From Thermomonas sp. (GTDB lineage Bacteria; Pseudomonadota; Gammaproteobacteria; Xanthomonadales; Xanthomonadaceae): a DNA stretch of 64,000 bases. Under the pieces are notes generated by a model. It was given only the letters and a program-made list of their open reading frames with translations. It did not search any database and was not told the DNA's origin. Positions 16,640-26,137 of this stretch are shown one piece after another. The number at the start of each line of letters is the position of its first letter. The first letter of the stretch is position 1. The translations under genes were made by a program, and so were the position numbers. The stretch covers positions 99,263-163,262 of the forward strand of contig NZ_JAQSDO010000012.1 in assembly GCF_029945965.1 (NCBI RefSeq), written 5' to 3'.

Positions 16640-17953
16640 ATGTTCGGCTATTACCTCAAACTCGCCCTGCACAGCTTCAAGCGCAACAAGGCGCTGACCG
16701 CACTGATGGTGCTGGCAATCGCGCTCGGCATCGGCGCCAGCATGACCACGCTGACCGTATTCCATATCCTGTCCGGCGACCCGCTACCGGAGCGCAGCGC
16801 GACCCTGTTCTATCCGCAGATGGCGCCGGAAAGCATGGACGGCTATGTTCCGGGCGAGGAGCCTAACGGCCAGTTGACCCGCTTCGATGCCGAATCATTG
16901 CTGCGCGAAAAGCGCGGCGACCGCCAGGCGATGATGACCGGCGGCAGCGTGGCGATCGAACCGCAACACGCGGGCCTGTCGCCGATGAGCATTGATGCGC
17001 GCTATACGACCGCCGACATGTTCCCGATGTTCGCGATGCCCTTCCTGTACGGCAATGGCTGGAGCGCGACCGACGACGCGGGGCATGCGCGGGTGGTGGT
17101 GGTCAGCAAGGCGCTGAACGAAAAACTCTTCGGCGGCAAGGACAGCATCGGCAAGAACGTGCGCATCGACAAAGCCGACTTCCGCATCAGTGGCGTGCTC
17201 GATACGTGGCGGCCGACGCCGAAGTTCTATGACATGAATGGCAACAATGGCTACGGCGAAAGCGACCAGGCGTTCCTGCCGTTCTCGACTTCGCGCGACC
17301 TGAAGATGGGTCGCAACGGCAACATGAACTGCTGGGGCGATACCGGCGCTGACCCCGAGGGTGAAACTGGCATCAATGCGCCCTGCGCCTGGATCCAGTA
17401 CTGGGTGCAGTTGGACACACCCGAGAAGGCCGCGGCATACAAGCAGTACCTCACCAACTATTCCGACCAGCAACGGGCGGCGGGGCGCTTCGTGCTTCCG
17501 ACCAATGTCCGCCTGCGCGGGCTGATGGAATGGCTGGACTTCAACAAGGTGGTGCCGGGCGACGTGCGCTTGCAGGTCTGGCTGGCGCTGGGCTTCCTGC
17601 TGGTGTGCCTGCTCAACACGGTGGGCCTGCTGCTGGCGAAGTTCCTGCGGCGCAGTGGCGAACTCGGTGTGCGACGTGCGCTGGGCGCATCGCGCAAGAC
17701 CATCTTCATGCAATGCCTGGTCGAGGCCGGTGCGATTGGCTTGGCTGGCGGCATCGTCGGACTGGCGCTTGCGTGGCTGGGACTGTGGGCGGTGCGCCAG
17801 CAGCCTACCGACTACGCGGATCTCGCCCATCTGGATCCGAGCATGCTGCTGACGACCTTCGCACTCGCGTTGATCACCAGCCTGCTTGCCGGCTTGCTGC
17901 CGGCCTGGAGCGCGATGCAGGTGTCGCCCGCCATGCAGTTGAAATCTCAATAG
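16640..17953 (+). CDS. ABC transporter permease, FtsX/MacB-like
   Basis: Permease of 437 residues with the FtsX topology: an N-terminal membrane helix (ALTALMVLAIALGIGASMTTL), a large periplasmic domain of about 260 residues (MacB-type core, with KLFGGKDSIGKNVRIDKADFRISGV), then three C-terminal helices (VWLALGFLLVCLLNTVGLLLA, CLVEAGAIGLAGGIVGLALA, LLTTFALALITSLLAGLLPA). The conserved VRRALGASRKTIFMQCLVE coupling segment precedes helix 3. It should pair with the second permease as a heterodimer with the ATPase upstream. Substrate unknown. Confidence 0.9.
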   Translation: MFGYYLKLALHSFKRNKALTALMVLAIALGIGASMTTLTVFHILSGDPLPERSATLFYPQMAPESMDGYVPGEEPNGQLTRFDAESLLREKRGDRQAMMTGGSVAIEPQHAGLSPMSIDARYTTADMFPMFAMPFLYGNGWSATDDAGHARVVVVSKALNEKLFGGKDSIGKNVRIDKADFRISGVLDTWRPTPKFYDMNGNNGYGESDQAFLPFSTSRDLKMGRNGNMNCWGDTGADPEGETGINAPCAWIQYWVQLDTPEKAAAYKQYLTNYSDQQRAAGRFVLPTNVRLRGLMEWLDFNKVVPGDVRLQVWLALGFLLVCLLNTVGLLLAKFLRRSGELGVRRALGASRKTIFMQCLVEAGAIGLAGGIVGLALAWLGLWAVRQQPTDYADLAHLDPSMLLTTFALALITSLLAGLLPAWSAMQVSPAMQLKSQ

Positions 17954-18090
17954 CTCACTCCCTCCCCCGCTTGCGGGGGAGGGTTGGGGTGGGGGCGCCG
18001 GTTCCCGTCCACCCCAAAGTCATGGACCGATTGTCGAGTGTCGTCATACACCCCCATCCCAGCCTTCCCCCGCACGCAGGGGAAGGGGCG
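17954..18090. repeat. Paired inverted repeat (CCCCCGCTTGCGGGGG family)
   Basis: The left unit is CTCCCCCGCTTGCGGGGGAG followed by GGTTGGGGTGGGGG. The right unit is the reverse arrangement: ACCCCCATCCCAGCC, then CTTCCCCCGCACGCAGGGGAAG. The unit type is widespread between genes in proteobacteria. It fills the space between the two permease genes; because it can fold into strong hairpins it may tune the permease ratio or protect RNA ends. Confidence 0.75.
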
Positions 18091-18112
18091 AAAAGCCACT
18101 AGGAGAACTGCC

Positions 18113-19345
18113 ATGAACATCCGCCCCATCCTCTCCACGCTGCTGCGCCACAAGATGGCCGCCGCGCTGATCGTGCTGGAGATCGCATTGAGCTGCGCGA
18201 TCATCTGCAACGCCCTGTTCCTGATCAGCAACCGCATCGATCGGATCAAGCAGGGTAGCGGCGCGGTCGAAAACGAGATCGTGCACGTGCAGATTACCGG
18301 TATCGGCACCGATGACAATGCAGAAGCCCTGACCCGCAGCGACCTGGCGATCCTGCAAGGATTACCAGGCGTCAAGGCCGCGACCTCGACCAACCAGGTG
18401 CCGTACGGCAATGGATCGTGGAATACCTCGATCAAGATGGTCAAGGATCAGAAGCAGCCCACGATGAGTGCGACGGTTTACATGACCGACGACAGTTTCA
18501 TGGACACGATGGGGCTCAAGTTGGTCTCGGGTCGCCGATTCAACACCGATGAATTCATCGAATGGTCCGTACTCAATGCGCCGGGCAGCAAGGCCCAGAT
18601 CCCGGCGGTCATCATCACCCACAGCATGGCCGACAAGCTGTTCCCGGCCGGCGATGCACTGGGCAAGACCTTCTACAGCTGGGGTGACAACCCGCTCCGC
18701 GTGGTGGGCGTGGTCGAGCACCTGGCCCGCCCCAACGAGCAGGGCGGTCCGGCCCAGCGCGAATACTCGATGATGTTCCCGATCAGGGCGCCTTATACCT
18801 TGGGCGCCACCTATCTGATCCGCAGCGAAGAAAGCCGCCGCGACGAAGTGATGAAGTCCGCGGTTGATGCGCTTCGCAAGAACGGCCCGAACCGGATCGT
18901 GATTGAAGAAAACACCAAGACGATGGAAGCCATGCGCGCCGACTATTACCGGCAGGACCGCGCGATGGCCTGGCTGCTGTCCACGGTGATCATTGCGCTG
19001 CTGGTGGTGACCGCGCTCGGCATCGTTGGACTGGCGAGTTTCTGGGTGCAGCAACGAACCAAGCAGATCGGCATACGGCGCGCGTTGGGCGCGACCCGCG
19101 GGCAGATCCTGCGTTACTTCCAGACCGAGAATTTCCTGTTGGCCACCATTGGTATCGCGCTTGGCATGTTGCTGGCGTACGCGATCAACCAACTGCTGAT
19201 GGCCAAGTACGAATTGCCGCGCCTGCCATTGGCCTACCTGCCGGTTGGCGCGATCGCCTTGTGGCTGCTTGGCCAGTTCGCAGTGTTCTGGCCGGCACGC
19301 CGCGGCGCCGCAGTGCCGCCTGCGGTCGCGACACGGAGTGCATAA
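18113..19345 (+). CDS. ABC transporter permease, FtsX/MacB-like (second)
   Basis: Permease of 410 residues with the same layout as the first: N-terminal helix (MAAALIVLEIALSCAIICNALFL), periplasmic domain (LSGRRFNT-type GLKLVSGRRF, LFPAGDALGKTFY), and three C-terminal helices around WLLSTVIIALLVVTALGIVGL, FLLATIGIALGMLLAYAI and LPVGAIALWLLGQFAVF. GIRRALGATRGQILRYFQTE is the coupling segment. The longer frame (from 17984) reads through the repeat; the ATG at 18113 has AGGAG eight bases upstream. Probably forms a heterodimer with the preceding permease. Confidence 0.9.
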   Translation: MNIRPILSTLLRHKMAAALIVLEIALSCAIICNALFLISNRIDRIKQGSGAVENEIVHVQITGIGTDDNAEALTRSDLAILQGLPGVKAATSTNQVPYGNGSWNTSIKMVKDQKQPTMSATVYMTDDSFMDTMGLKLVSGRRFNTDEFIEWSVLNAPGSKAQIPAVIITHSMADKLFPAGDALGKTFYSWGDNPLRVVGVVEHLARPNEQGGPAQREYSMMFPIRAPYTLGATYLIRSEESRRDEVMKSAVDALRKNGPNRIVIEENTKTMEAMRADYYRQDRAMAWLLSTVIIALLVVTALGIVGLASFWVQQRTKQIGIRRALGATRGQILRYFQTENFLLATIGIALGMLLAYAINQLLMAKYELPRLPLAYLPVGAIALWLLGQFAVFWPARRGAAVPPAVATRSA

Positions 19346-19355
19346 GCACATTGCC

Positions 19356-19383
19356 AGCCCGTCGGCTTGTGCGCCGACGGGCT
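19356..19383. promoter_or_regulatory. Strong hairpin between permease and regulator genes
   Basis: AGCCCGTCGGC and GCCGACGGGCT pair perfectly over 11 bp with a six-base loop. No T-run follows, so it is not a clear terminator. It could attenuate or process the transcript before the regulatory genes, which would lower regulator levels relative to the transporter. Confidence 0.45.
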
Positions 19384-19411
19384 AAGCTAGCGGCCCACGC
19401 ACGGACTTCCC

Positions 19412-20752
19412 ATGCCCTCGATCCTCGTCATTGACGACAACCCTGCCGTGGCCACCGCGCTGGAGATGCTGTTCTGCCTGCACGACATCGACGTGGTGCA
19501 TGCCGCCTCGCCACGGCATGGCCTGCAGCGGCTGCGCGACGACGGCATCGACCTGGTCATCCAGGACATGAACTTCGAGACAGATACAACCTCGGGCGAG
19601 GAAGGCGTCGCGCTGTTCCATCAGATCCGCAGCGACCATCCCGACCTGCCAGTGATACTGCTCACCGCATGGACGCACCTGGAATCGGCGATCGACCTGG
19701 TCAAGGCCGGCGCCGTCGATTACCTGGCCAAACCCTGGGATGACCGCAAGCTGCTGGCCACCGTCAACAACCTGCTGGAACTTGCTCAGGCGCAACGCGA
19801 GTTGGCGCAGGAACGTGCCGGCGAACGGCGCAGGCGTGAAGCATTGCTGCGCGACTTCGACCTGCGTGGACTGGTATTCGCCGACAATGCCAGCGAGAAC
19901 ATGCTGGCACTCGCCTGCCAGATTGCACGTGCCGACATCCCGGTGCTGATCACCGGTCCGAACGGCACAGGCAAAGAGAAATATGCGGAAATCGTGCATG
20001 CCAACTCCGGCGTTCGCAACGGCCCGTTCATCGCACTCAATTGCGGCGCGCTGCCAGCAGACTTGATCGAAGCAGAACTGTTCGGTGCCGAACCGGGTGC
20101 CTATACCGGCGCAAGCAAGGTGCGCGAAGGCAAATTCGAAGCCGCACACGGCGGCACGCTGTTCCTCGACGAAATCGGCACGCTGCCACTCGCTGGTCAG
20201 GTGAAGTTGTTGCGGGTGCTGGAGACCGGCCGCTTCCAGCGCTTGGGCAGCAACCAAGAGCGCACGGTCAAGGTGCGCATCATCAGTGCGACCAATGCAA
20301 ACCTGCCGACCTTGATTGCCAGCGGTTCATTTCGCGAGGACCTGTTTTACCGGCTCAACGGCATCGAACTGCGGTTGCCGCCTTTGGCCCAGCGCCCGCG
20401 CGACATCCTGCCGCTGGCGCGTCATTTCCTGCCTGCTGACAAGCGCCTGGGCGATGATGCAGAACGCGTGCTGCTTCGGCATGCCTGGCCGGGCAACGTG
20501 CGCGAGCTGCGTAATGTGATGCAACGCTCCGCGCTGCTGGCGCGCGGGGATATCGTATCTGCGACTGACCTCAACCTGCAGCCCGCCATGTCGGCGACTA
20601 CAAACACCCATGGCGACGAGCCCGACCGCGCGATGATCGAGGCTGCGCTGGTACACAACGGTGGCGTGCTGGCGCAGGCCGCAGCCGAGCTGGGCTTGTC
20701 GCGGCAGGCGCTGTACCGGCGGCTGGACCGCCACGGCATCAAGCGCGACTGA
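19412..20752 (+). CDS. Sigma-54-dependent response regulator, NtrC family
   Basis: Activator of 446 residues: receiver domain (D8, D9 and phospho-acceptor D52), AAA+ domain of about residues 150-375, and a Fis-type helix-turn-helix at the end (LAQAAAELGLSRQALYRRLD). Walker A is GPNGTGKE rather than the usual GESGTGKE, Walker B is TLFLDEIG, and the sigma-54 contact loop reads GAYTGA instead of GAFTGA, a tolerated aromatic change. It overlaps the kinase start by one base. Its probable target is the -24/-12 promoter at 14169 through the two palindromes at 14089-14125, making the operon self-regulated. Confidence 0.92.
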   Translation: MPSILVIDDNPAVATALEMLFCLHDIDVVHAASPRHGLQRLRDDGIDLVIQDMNFETDTTSGEEGVALFHQIRSDHPDLPVILLTAWTHLESAIDLVKAGAVDYLAKPWDDRKLLATVNNLLELAQAQRELAQERAGERRRREALLRDFDLRGLVFADNASENMLALACQIARADIPVLITGPNGTGKEKYAEIVHANSGVRNGPFIALNCGALPADLIEAELFGAEPGAYTGASKVREGKFEAAHGGTLFLDEIGTLPLAGQVKLLRVLETGRFQRLGSNQERTVKVRIISATNANLPTLIASGSFREDLFYRLNGIELRLPPLAQRPRDILPLARHFLPADKRLGDDAERVLLRHAWPGNVRELRNVMQRSALLARGDIVSATDLNLQPAMSATTNTHGDEPDRAMIEAALVHNGGVLAQAAAELGLSRQALYRRLDRHGIKRD

Positions 20753-22080
20753 TGATGCGCTGGTGGCATCGCATGTCGTTGGCCTGGCTGTACGCCGCAC
20801 TGGCGTGCGCGTACATGCTTGCGGCAGGCGGCTTGGCGATGCTGTTGACGCGCTGGTTGCACACTTGGTCAGCAACGCTGGTAGCCGCGGCAGTGCTGGC
20901 ACCATTCCTCATTTACCAGGTGCATCGATTGTTCGCACCGGTGCGTTCGTTGTTCCGTGCGCTGGCTGGGAGCGTCGCCAGTTATCGCGATGGCGACTAC
21001 AGTTTCGGCATCGCGTGGCATGGACAAGGCGAACTGCGCGAGTTGGTGGAAAGCCATCGTGAACTAGGCGACACGCTTCGCAAACAACGCTTAACGCTGG
21101 TGCAACGCGAACTGCTGCTCGACACCATCGTGCAGAACACGCCGGTGGCCATGGTGCTACTCGATCCTAGCCGGCGCGTGGTGCTCGGCAACCTCGCCGC
21201 GCGCAAGGTGTTCGGCGACGGCCATCGGCTGGAAGGACAGTCGTTCGAAGACATCCTGGCGCGCACGGATGAAGCCGTGCGCGATGCATTCGCGCGTGGC
21301 GGCGATGGCATGTTCACGGTGGGCGACAGCGGCGATGATGCAAGCGGTAACGAGGACATCTACCACCTGTCGCGGCGCACCTTCCGCTTGAATGGGCGCG
21401 CGCACGAACTGGTATTGCTGCGCCTGCTCACCGCTGAACTGCGGCGGCAGGAAGTGCAGACCTGGAAAAAAGTCATCCGGGTCATCAGCCATGAGCTCAA
21501 CAATTCACTGGCACCGATTGCATCACTCGCGCATTCGGGCAGCGAGCTGCTGCGTCGCAAGCAGTACGAACGCCTGCCGGTCGCACTGGCCACGATCGAG
21601 GAACGCGCGCGGCATCTGGAAGGTTTCATCCGCGACTACGCACGCTTCGCCAAGCTGCCCTCACCTCGGCTTGTCCCGATCGAATGGGCACGCTTCATCG
21701 AGCAACTGCGCACCCAGGTCGAATTCGTCGCCGAGCTCACCCCGACCGATGGCATCGTGCGCGTCGATGTTGCGCAGCTCGAACAAGGTTTGATCAACCT
21801 GCTCAAGAACGCGCATGAATCCGGCTCCGCACCGGGCGACGTGCGACTGCATGTGCGCCGGTTGCCGGTGGGCTGGCGGATCGAGGTGCTGGATCGCGGC
21901 ACCGGCATGAACGAAGCGGTGCTGGCGAATGCGCTGTTGCCGTTCTATTCGACCAAGCGCAACGGTACCGGGCTGGGACTTGCGCTGGCACGCGAAATCG
22001 CCGAAGCGCACGACGGCCGCATCGCCCTGCTCAACCGGGATGGTGGCGGCCTGTGCGTGAGCCTGACATTGCCGCTGTAG
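20752..22080 (+). CDS. Membrane sensor histidine kinase
   Basis: Kinase of 442 residues. Two membrane helices near the N-terminus (LAWLYAALACAYMLAAGGLA and WSATLVAAAVLAPFLIYQ) with almost no periplasmic loop between them, then a PAS-like region (LLDTIVQNTPVAMVLLDPSR). The phospho-acceptor motif is VISHELNNSLAPI (His near residue 247), as in NtrY-type kinases, and the ATPase domain ends with GTGLGLALAREIAEAHDG. Starts at the ATG that overlaps the regulator stop (TGATG). The short sensory region suggests it detects a membrane or internal signal, possibly through the transporter. Confidence 0.92.
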   Translation: MMRWWHRMSLAWLYAALACAYMLAAGGLAMLLTRWLHTWSATLVAAAVLAPFLIYQVHRLFAPVRSLFRALAGSVASYRDGDYSFGIAWHGQGELRELVESHRELGDTLRKQRLTLVQRELLLDTIVQNTPVAMVLLDPSRRVVLGNLAARKVFGDGHRLEGQSFEDILARTDEAVRDAFARGGDGMFTVGDSGDDASGNEDIYHLSRRTFRLNGRAHELVLLRLLTAELRRQEVQTWKKVIRVISHELNNSLAPIASLAHSGSELLRRKQYERLPVALATIEERARHLEGFIRDYARFAKLPSPRLVPIEWARFIEQLRTQVEFVAELTPTDGIVRVDVAQLEQGLINLLKNAHESGSAPGDVRLHVRRLPVGWRIEVLDRGTGMNEAVLANALLPFYSTKRNGTGLGLALAREIAEAHDGRIALLNRDGGGLCVSLTLPL

Positions 22081-22095
22081 AAGCGCCTATCTGCG

Positions 22096-22180
22096 AAAAA
22101 CCGGGGTCAGAGTCGACTTTTTCGACTTGCTGAAGTCGTGGCTCACACTCGTGTAAAAGTCGACTCTGACCCCGGTTTTT
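22096..22180. repeat. Perfect paired inverted repeat, GGGGTCAGAGTCGAC family
   Basis: Two 26-bp arms (22096-22121 and 22155-22180) are exact reverse complements, with the core CCGGGGTCAGAGTCGACTTT. A 33-base spacer separates them and holds a smaller CGACTTGCTGAAGTCG hairpin. Same family as 1-17 and 1631-1713. It lies between convergent genes (sensor kinase and glmU) and may also end transcription. Confidence 0.85.
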
Positions 22181-22209
22181 GGAGCGGGCCTCGGCACGCT
22201 TATGAAAAC

Positions 22210-23580
22210 CTACTTCGGTTTTTTCATCGGTCGATACCAACCATCCAGCGTCTCCTGCCGACTGCGCGCCACGGTCAACTTGCCGGCCGGGGCGGGCTTG
22301 GTGATGACCGAGCCTGCGGCAATCGTCGCGCCTTCGCCTATCGTCACCGGCGCCACCAGTGAACTGTTGGATCCGATGAAGACGCCGTCTTCAATGGTGG
22401 TGGTGGCCTTGTTCACACCGTCGTAGTTGCAGGTAATCGTGCCGGCGCCGATATTCACCCCGGCGCCGACCACGGCGTCGCCGAGGTAGGTCAAGTGGTT
22501 GGCCTTGCTGCCGACGCCGAGCCGCGTATTTTTTATTTCGACGAAATTACCGATGTGCGCACCATCGGCCAGCACCGTGCCGGGGCGCAACCGCGCGAAC
22601 GGACCGACCACCACCGCGCCCTCGCAGCGCGCACCGTCGATGTCGCAATGCGCGCGCACTTCGGTGCCGGCGCCCAGGGTCGCATCCTTGATCCGGCAGA
22701 ACGGACCAATGCGCACGCCGTCGCCCAGTTCGACGCGGCCTTCGAACACCACGTCGACGTCGATCTCCACATCGCGCCCGACCGTGACTTCACCACGGAT
22801 ATCCAGCCGTGCAGTATCCGCCACGCGCGCACCGGCCGCGCACAGCACACGCACCTGGCGCAACTGGAACGCACGCTCCAGCTGGGCGAGCTGCCATGGA
22901 TCGTTTGCGCCTTCGGTTTCAATCGGATCATCGACGATCACGATTTCCGCTGCGGAGTATTCGTCTGCAGCAGCCGCGAACACATCAGTCAGGTAGTACT
23001 CGCCCTGGGTGTTCTGGTTCGACAGGTTCGCCAACCAGCGCATGAGCGCAGTGGCATCGGCCACGATCACCCCGGTGTTGATCAGGTGGATGCGCCGCTG
23101 CGCGGCGTCGGCGTCCTTGTGTTCGACGATTGCCGCGACATGGCCTTCGGGATCGCGCAGGATGCGGCCATAGCCGGTCGGATCATCGAGTTGGGCCGCC
23201 AGCACCGCCAGCCGACCCGGCGCGTCCAGCAACTCGCGCAGCGATGCAGCAGTAATCAGCGGTACGTCGCCATACAGCACCAGCACGCTGGCATCGTCCG
23301 GCACGCCCGGCATCGCCTGCTGCAGGGCATGGCCGGTGCCGAGTTGCGCGGACTGCTCGGCCCAGTGCAGATCGCCCTGATCGGCAAACGCCGCACGCAC
23401 CTGGTCGCCGCCGTGGCCATGCACGACGTGGATGCCAGCCGGCTGCAACGCGCGCGCCGCGTCGATCACATGGGCGAGCATTGGGCGCCCGGCGATGGCC
23501 TGCAGCACTTTCGGCAAGGCCGACTTCATGCGCTTGCCTTCGCCGGCAGCGAGGATGACAACGTGCAACGGTGCGCTCAT
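22210..23580 (-). CDS. glmU: Bifunctional N-acetylglucosamine-1-phosphate uridyltransferase / glucosamine-1-phosphate acetyltransferase
   Basis: Produces UDP-GlcNAc in two steps. Full length at 456 residues. The N-terminal uridyltransferase has the signature [18 protein letters not shown], with GTGHALQQA and YGDVPLI. The C-terminal left-handed beta-helix has repeated hexapeptides and the acetyltransferase residues in [19 protein letters not shown] and [11 protein letters not shown]. It ends near [13 protein letters not shown] as in other GlmU proteins. It lies downstream of atpC on the same strand, the usual order, but separated from it by a 3.5-kb insertion. Confidence 0.97.
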   Translation of the reverse strand: MSAPLHVVILAAGEGKRMKSALPKVLQAIAGRPMLAHVIDAARALQPAGIHVVHGHGGDQVRAAFADQGDLHWAEQSAQLGTGHALQQAMPGVPDDASVLVLYGDVPLITAASLRELLDAPGRLAVLAAQLDDPTGYGRILRDPEGHVAAIVEHKDADAAQRRIHLINTGVIVADATALMRWLANLSNQNTQGEYYLTDVFAAAADEYSAAEIVIVDDPIETEGANDPWQLAQLERAFQLRQVRVLCAAGARVADTARLDIRGEVTVGRDVEIDVDVVFEGRVELGDGVRIGPFCRIKDATLGAGTEVRAHCDIDGARCEGAVVVGPFARLRPGTVLADGAHIGNFVEIKNTRLGVGSKANHLTYLGDAVVGAGVNIGAGTITCNYDGVNKATTTIEDGVFIGSNSSLVAPVTIGEGATIAAGSVITKPAPAGKLTVARSRQETLDGWYRPMKKPK

Positions 23581-23690
23581 GGGCGATCTCGGGTGTGTCT
23601 TCGGCGTGGAATGGGCAATTCTAGCGACATGCCCGTTGTCAGCACGTCGGCGTGATTGACCAGCACCCGGAAACCTCTAGGATTCTGGAA

Positions 23691-25697
23691 ATGTCGGCAT
23701 CCCCGCGCGTCTCCCGCCTTTTGCTCGCCACCTTGCTATGGCTGGGCATGGCGCTGTGCGTGGTCGGCCTGGTATCGAACCGGATGTGGGAGGCGTTGCC
23801 GTTCCCGCGTTTCTTCGAGCACGTGCTGATCGCCTTGTGCGCATTGGCAGCAGCTTGGCCGTTGGTGCGCTGGCGTGGCTGGTCATGGGCTCCGGCACTC
23901 GCGCTGCTGTGGCTGGCGGGCCTGGTCGCTTTCACCGGGCCGATGCCGGTGCTTGCGGTTGTGCTGCTCGCGGCAACCGCGGTGGCCGTGGGTAGCCTGC
24001 TGATGCCCGGGCCAATCGCCTTGCCGCTTGGACTTGCGCTGATTGCCGGCGTACTGGGTTGGCTGTTGCCACTGCAGATCCACTATCGCGCGGTGTACGC
24101 GGTGGTATGTGTCGCACTGATTGCATGGCGTCGCGACGAGGTCATCGCGACATGGCATCGCGTATTCGGACGTTTCGAAGAAGCTGAACGCACTTGCCCG
24201 CGCACAGCCGCCGCGGCAATGCTGTTGCTTGGACTGGCCAGCACCGGGGCATGGTTGCCGACCATGCAGTACGACGATGTGGTCTATCACCTCGGTTTGC
24301 CATCGCAGTTGCAGGAAACCGCACGCTACCTTCCCGATCCGGTGGTGCAGGTGTGGGCACTGGCACCTTGGGCGGGCGATATCCTGCAAGGGGTAACGCA
24401 GGTGCTGGCGGGCGGTGAAGCGCGCGGCGCGCTGGATACGTTGTGGCTGGCGATTGCGTCAGGTGTGGCCTTTGCGTTGGCGGCTGCGCTGGGCGGCGAT
24501 GCACGCAGGCGCTGGTGGTCGGTGGCATTGCTCGCCAGCCTGCCCTTGAGCATGGCCCTGGCCGGCGGCATGCAGACTGAGCTGCCGGCGATGGCCTGGC
24601 TGCCCGCGTTGGCCTGGCTGGTATTGCGTCCACCAGTACATCCAGGCACGACAGCAGATTGGCGGGGACTGTTGGCCGGCGCGGTGTTGTTCGGCGTCTT
24701 GTGCGAACTCAAGGTCATGCACGCCGTGGTGGCCTTGCCCGTACTGATTTGGGCGACATGGCGGCATCGACATCGCATCCCATGGCGTTGTCTTCCCATC
24801 GCGCTGCTACTTGCCGTGGCGGTGGGCGGCTCCAGCTACATCAACGCATGGTGGATGACCGGTAATCCGGTCTTGCCGCTGATGAATGGCTGGTTCCGTT
24901 CACCGTTCTTCGCTGCGAGCAATTTCGATGACCTGCGCTGGCATGGTGGTCTGGATGCCGATGTGCTGTGGGATATCAGCTTCGACACCGAGCACTACTC
25001 CGAATCCTTCGATGGCAGCTTCGGTTTCGTGCTGATCGCACTGCTGGGCGTGTGGCTGCTGGCCCTGCGCGACTTGCGCACACGCGGTCTGGCCAGCGTC
25101 GCCAGCATCGCGCTGCTGCTGCCGCTGCTGCCGATGCAATACGCCCGTTACCTGCAACCCTCGCTGGCCTTGCTGCTGCCGGCGCTGGTGGTCGCCTATC
25201 CCGTCGTGAAACGCGGTACTGCCGCCTTCTGGGCGCTCTGCGTGTTGAACCTGGCCTTCGCCACCAATGCCAGCTGGATGCTCCACACGGGGGCTTTGAA
25301 ACTGGTAGTGCGCAACATCGGCAACAGCACCCCCGTGCTGCAGCACTATATCCCCGAACGCGTGCTGGCGATGCGGTTGCGTGAACCGGGCAACCGAGAT
25401 GGCATCGTGCTGGTGCTACCCGGCAGCAATGTCGCCCTGGCCGAACTGGGCGCACGTGGGCGCAACATGCTGTCGTATTCGCCGCGCTGGAAATCCGAGG
25501 CCTCACGCGTGGAAGCCGACCCGAGTGGCAAGGCCTGGGCGACGTTGCTGCGCGATAACCACATTCGCCACGTGATCCTGCAGCCAGCGCTGCTGTCACC
25601 TGCGCAACGTGCGGGACTGGCACTTTCCGATGCACAGCTGATCCAGTCTGCGGGCGATGCGCAATGGTGGCGCATCCCGGACAATGCGCAGCCATGA
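23691..25697 (+). CDS. Multi-spanning membrane protein, GT-C/GT39-like
   Basis: A 668-residue integral membrane protein with roughly a dozen helices up to residue 500 and a soluble C-terminal domain. The first large loop carries PTMQYDDVVYHLGLPSQL, an acidic pair at the position where GT-C glycosyltransferases hold catalytic Asp/Glu, followed by PDPVVQVWALAPWAGD. It probably uses a polyprenyl-phosphate sugar donor on the periplasmic side; this rests on fold-type resemblance only. Start at the ATG at 23691; the longer frame begins at GTG 23652. Its stop overlaps the GtrA-family gene by four bases, and GtrA proteins often flip lipid-linked sugars, which supports the assignment. Confidence 0.65.
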   Translation: MSASPRVSRLLLATLLWLGMALCVVGLVSNRMWEALPFPRFFEHVLIALCALAAAWPLVRWRGWSWAPALALLWLAGLVAFTGPMPVLAVVLLAATAVAVGSLLMPGPIALPLGLALIAGVLGWLLPLQIHYRAVYAVVCVALIAWRRDEVIATWHRVFGRFEEAERTCPRTAAAAMLLLGLASTGAWLPTMQYDDVVYHLGLPSQLQETARYLPDPVVQVWALAPWAGDILQGVTQVLAGGEARGALDTLWLAIASGVAFALAAALGGDARRRWWSVALLASLPLSMALAGGMQTELPAMAWLPALAWLVLRPPVHPGTTADWRGLLAGAVLFGVLCELKVMHAVVALPVLIWATWRHRHRIPWRCLPIALLLAVAVGGSSYINAWWMTGNPVLPLMNGWFRSPFFAASNFDDLRWHGGLDADVLWDISFDTEHYSESFDGSFGFVLIALLGVWLLALRDLRTRGLASVASIALLLPLLPMQYARYLQPSLALLLPALVVAYPVVKRGTAAFWALCVLNLAFATNASWMLHTGALKLVVRNIGNSTPVLQHYIPERVLAMRLREPGNRDGIVLVLPGSNVALAELGARGRNMLSYSPRWKSEASRVEADPSGKAWATLLRDNHIRHVILQPALLSPAQRAGLALSDAQLIQSAGDAQWWRIPDNAQP

Positions 25698-26104
25698 CCC
25701 TGCGACGCCACCTTGGCAGCTATGCCGCCATCGGACTGCTGCAATGGCTGGTCGAGTACGGATTCATGCTGGCGCTCAGCGAATGGGTGATGCCCGTGGA
25801 ACCGGCCAACGTCATCGGCCGCCTCGCCGGTGCGATGCTGGGCTTCTGGCTCAATGGCAAGTGGACCTTCGCTGGCGAAGGCACCCACGTCGGTCGCCGT
25901 GCCGTGCTGCGCTTCGTGCTGATGTGGCTGGTGCTGACCTTGCTCAATACCTGGCTGGTCGGCGTCATCGATGAAGACTATGGATTGCGGCGCGCGCAGC
26001 TGCTGAAGCCACTGGTCGACATGCTGTCCGGCGGCATCGGCTTCCTGCTGTCACGCCACTGGGTCTACAAAAAAGGGGGCGGAGGGAATCAAGGCAGACC
26101 TTGA
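25694..26104 (+). CDS. GtrA family membrane protein
   Basis: A 136-residue protein with four membrane helices and GtrA-family features: LQWLVEYGFMLALSEW, NVIGRLAGAMLGFWLNGKWTF and GFLLSRHWVYKK at the end of the last helix. GtrA proteins are thought to move polyprenyl-linked sugars across the inner membrane. The ATG overlaps the stop of the GT-C-like gene (ATGA). After the natural-looking end at RHWVYKK, the last residues GGGGNQGRP and the TGA stop are encoded by the inverted repeat at 26071-26122, so the tail is repeat-derived. Confidence 0.85.
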   Translation: MTLRRHLGSYAAIGLLQWLVEYGFMLALSEWVMPVEPANVIGRLAGAMLGFWLNGKWTFAGEGTHVGRRAVLRFVLMWLVLTLLNTWLVGVIDEDYGLRRAQLLKPLVDMLSGGIGFLLSRHWVYKKGGGGNQGRP

Positions 26105-26122
26105 TTCCCTCCGTCCCCTTTT
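26071..26122. repeat. Inverted repeat, AAAAGGGG-CGGAGG family
   Basis: Two 24-base arms (26071-26094 and 26099-26122) pair with a single mismatch across a four-base loop. The left arm begins AAAAGGGGGCGGAGGGAATC. It overlaps the 3' end of the GtrA-family gene and separates it from the convergent gene at 26138. A related copy lies at 27284-27335. Confidence 0.85.
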
Positions 26123-26137
26123 CTATTTACGCCGCGA

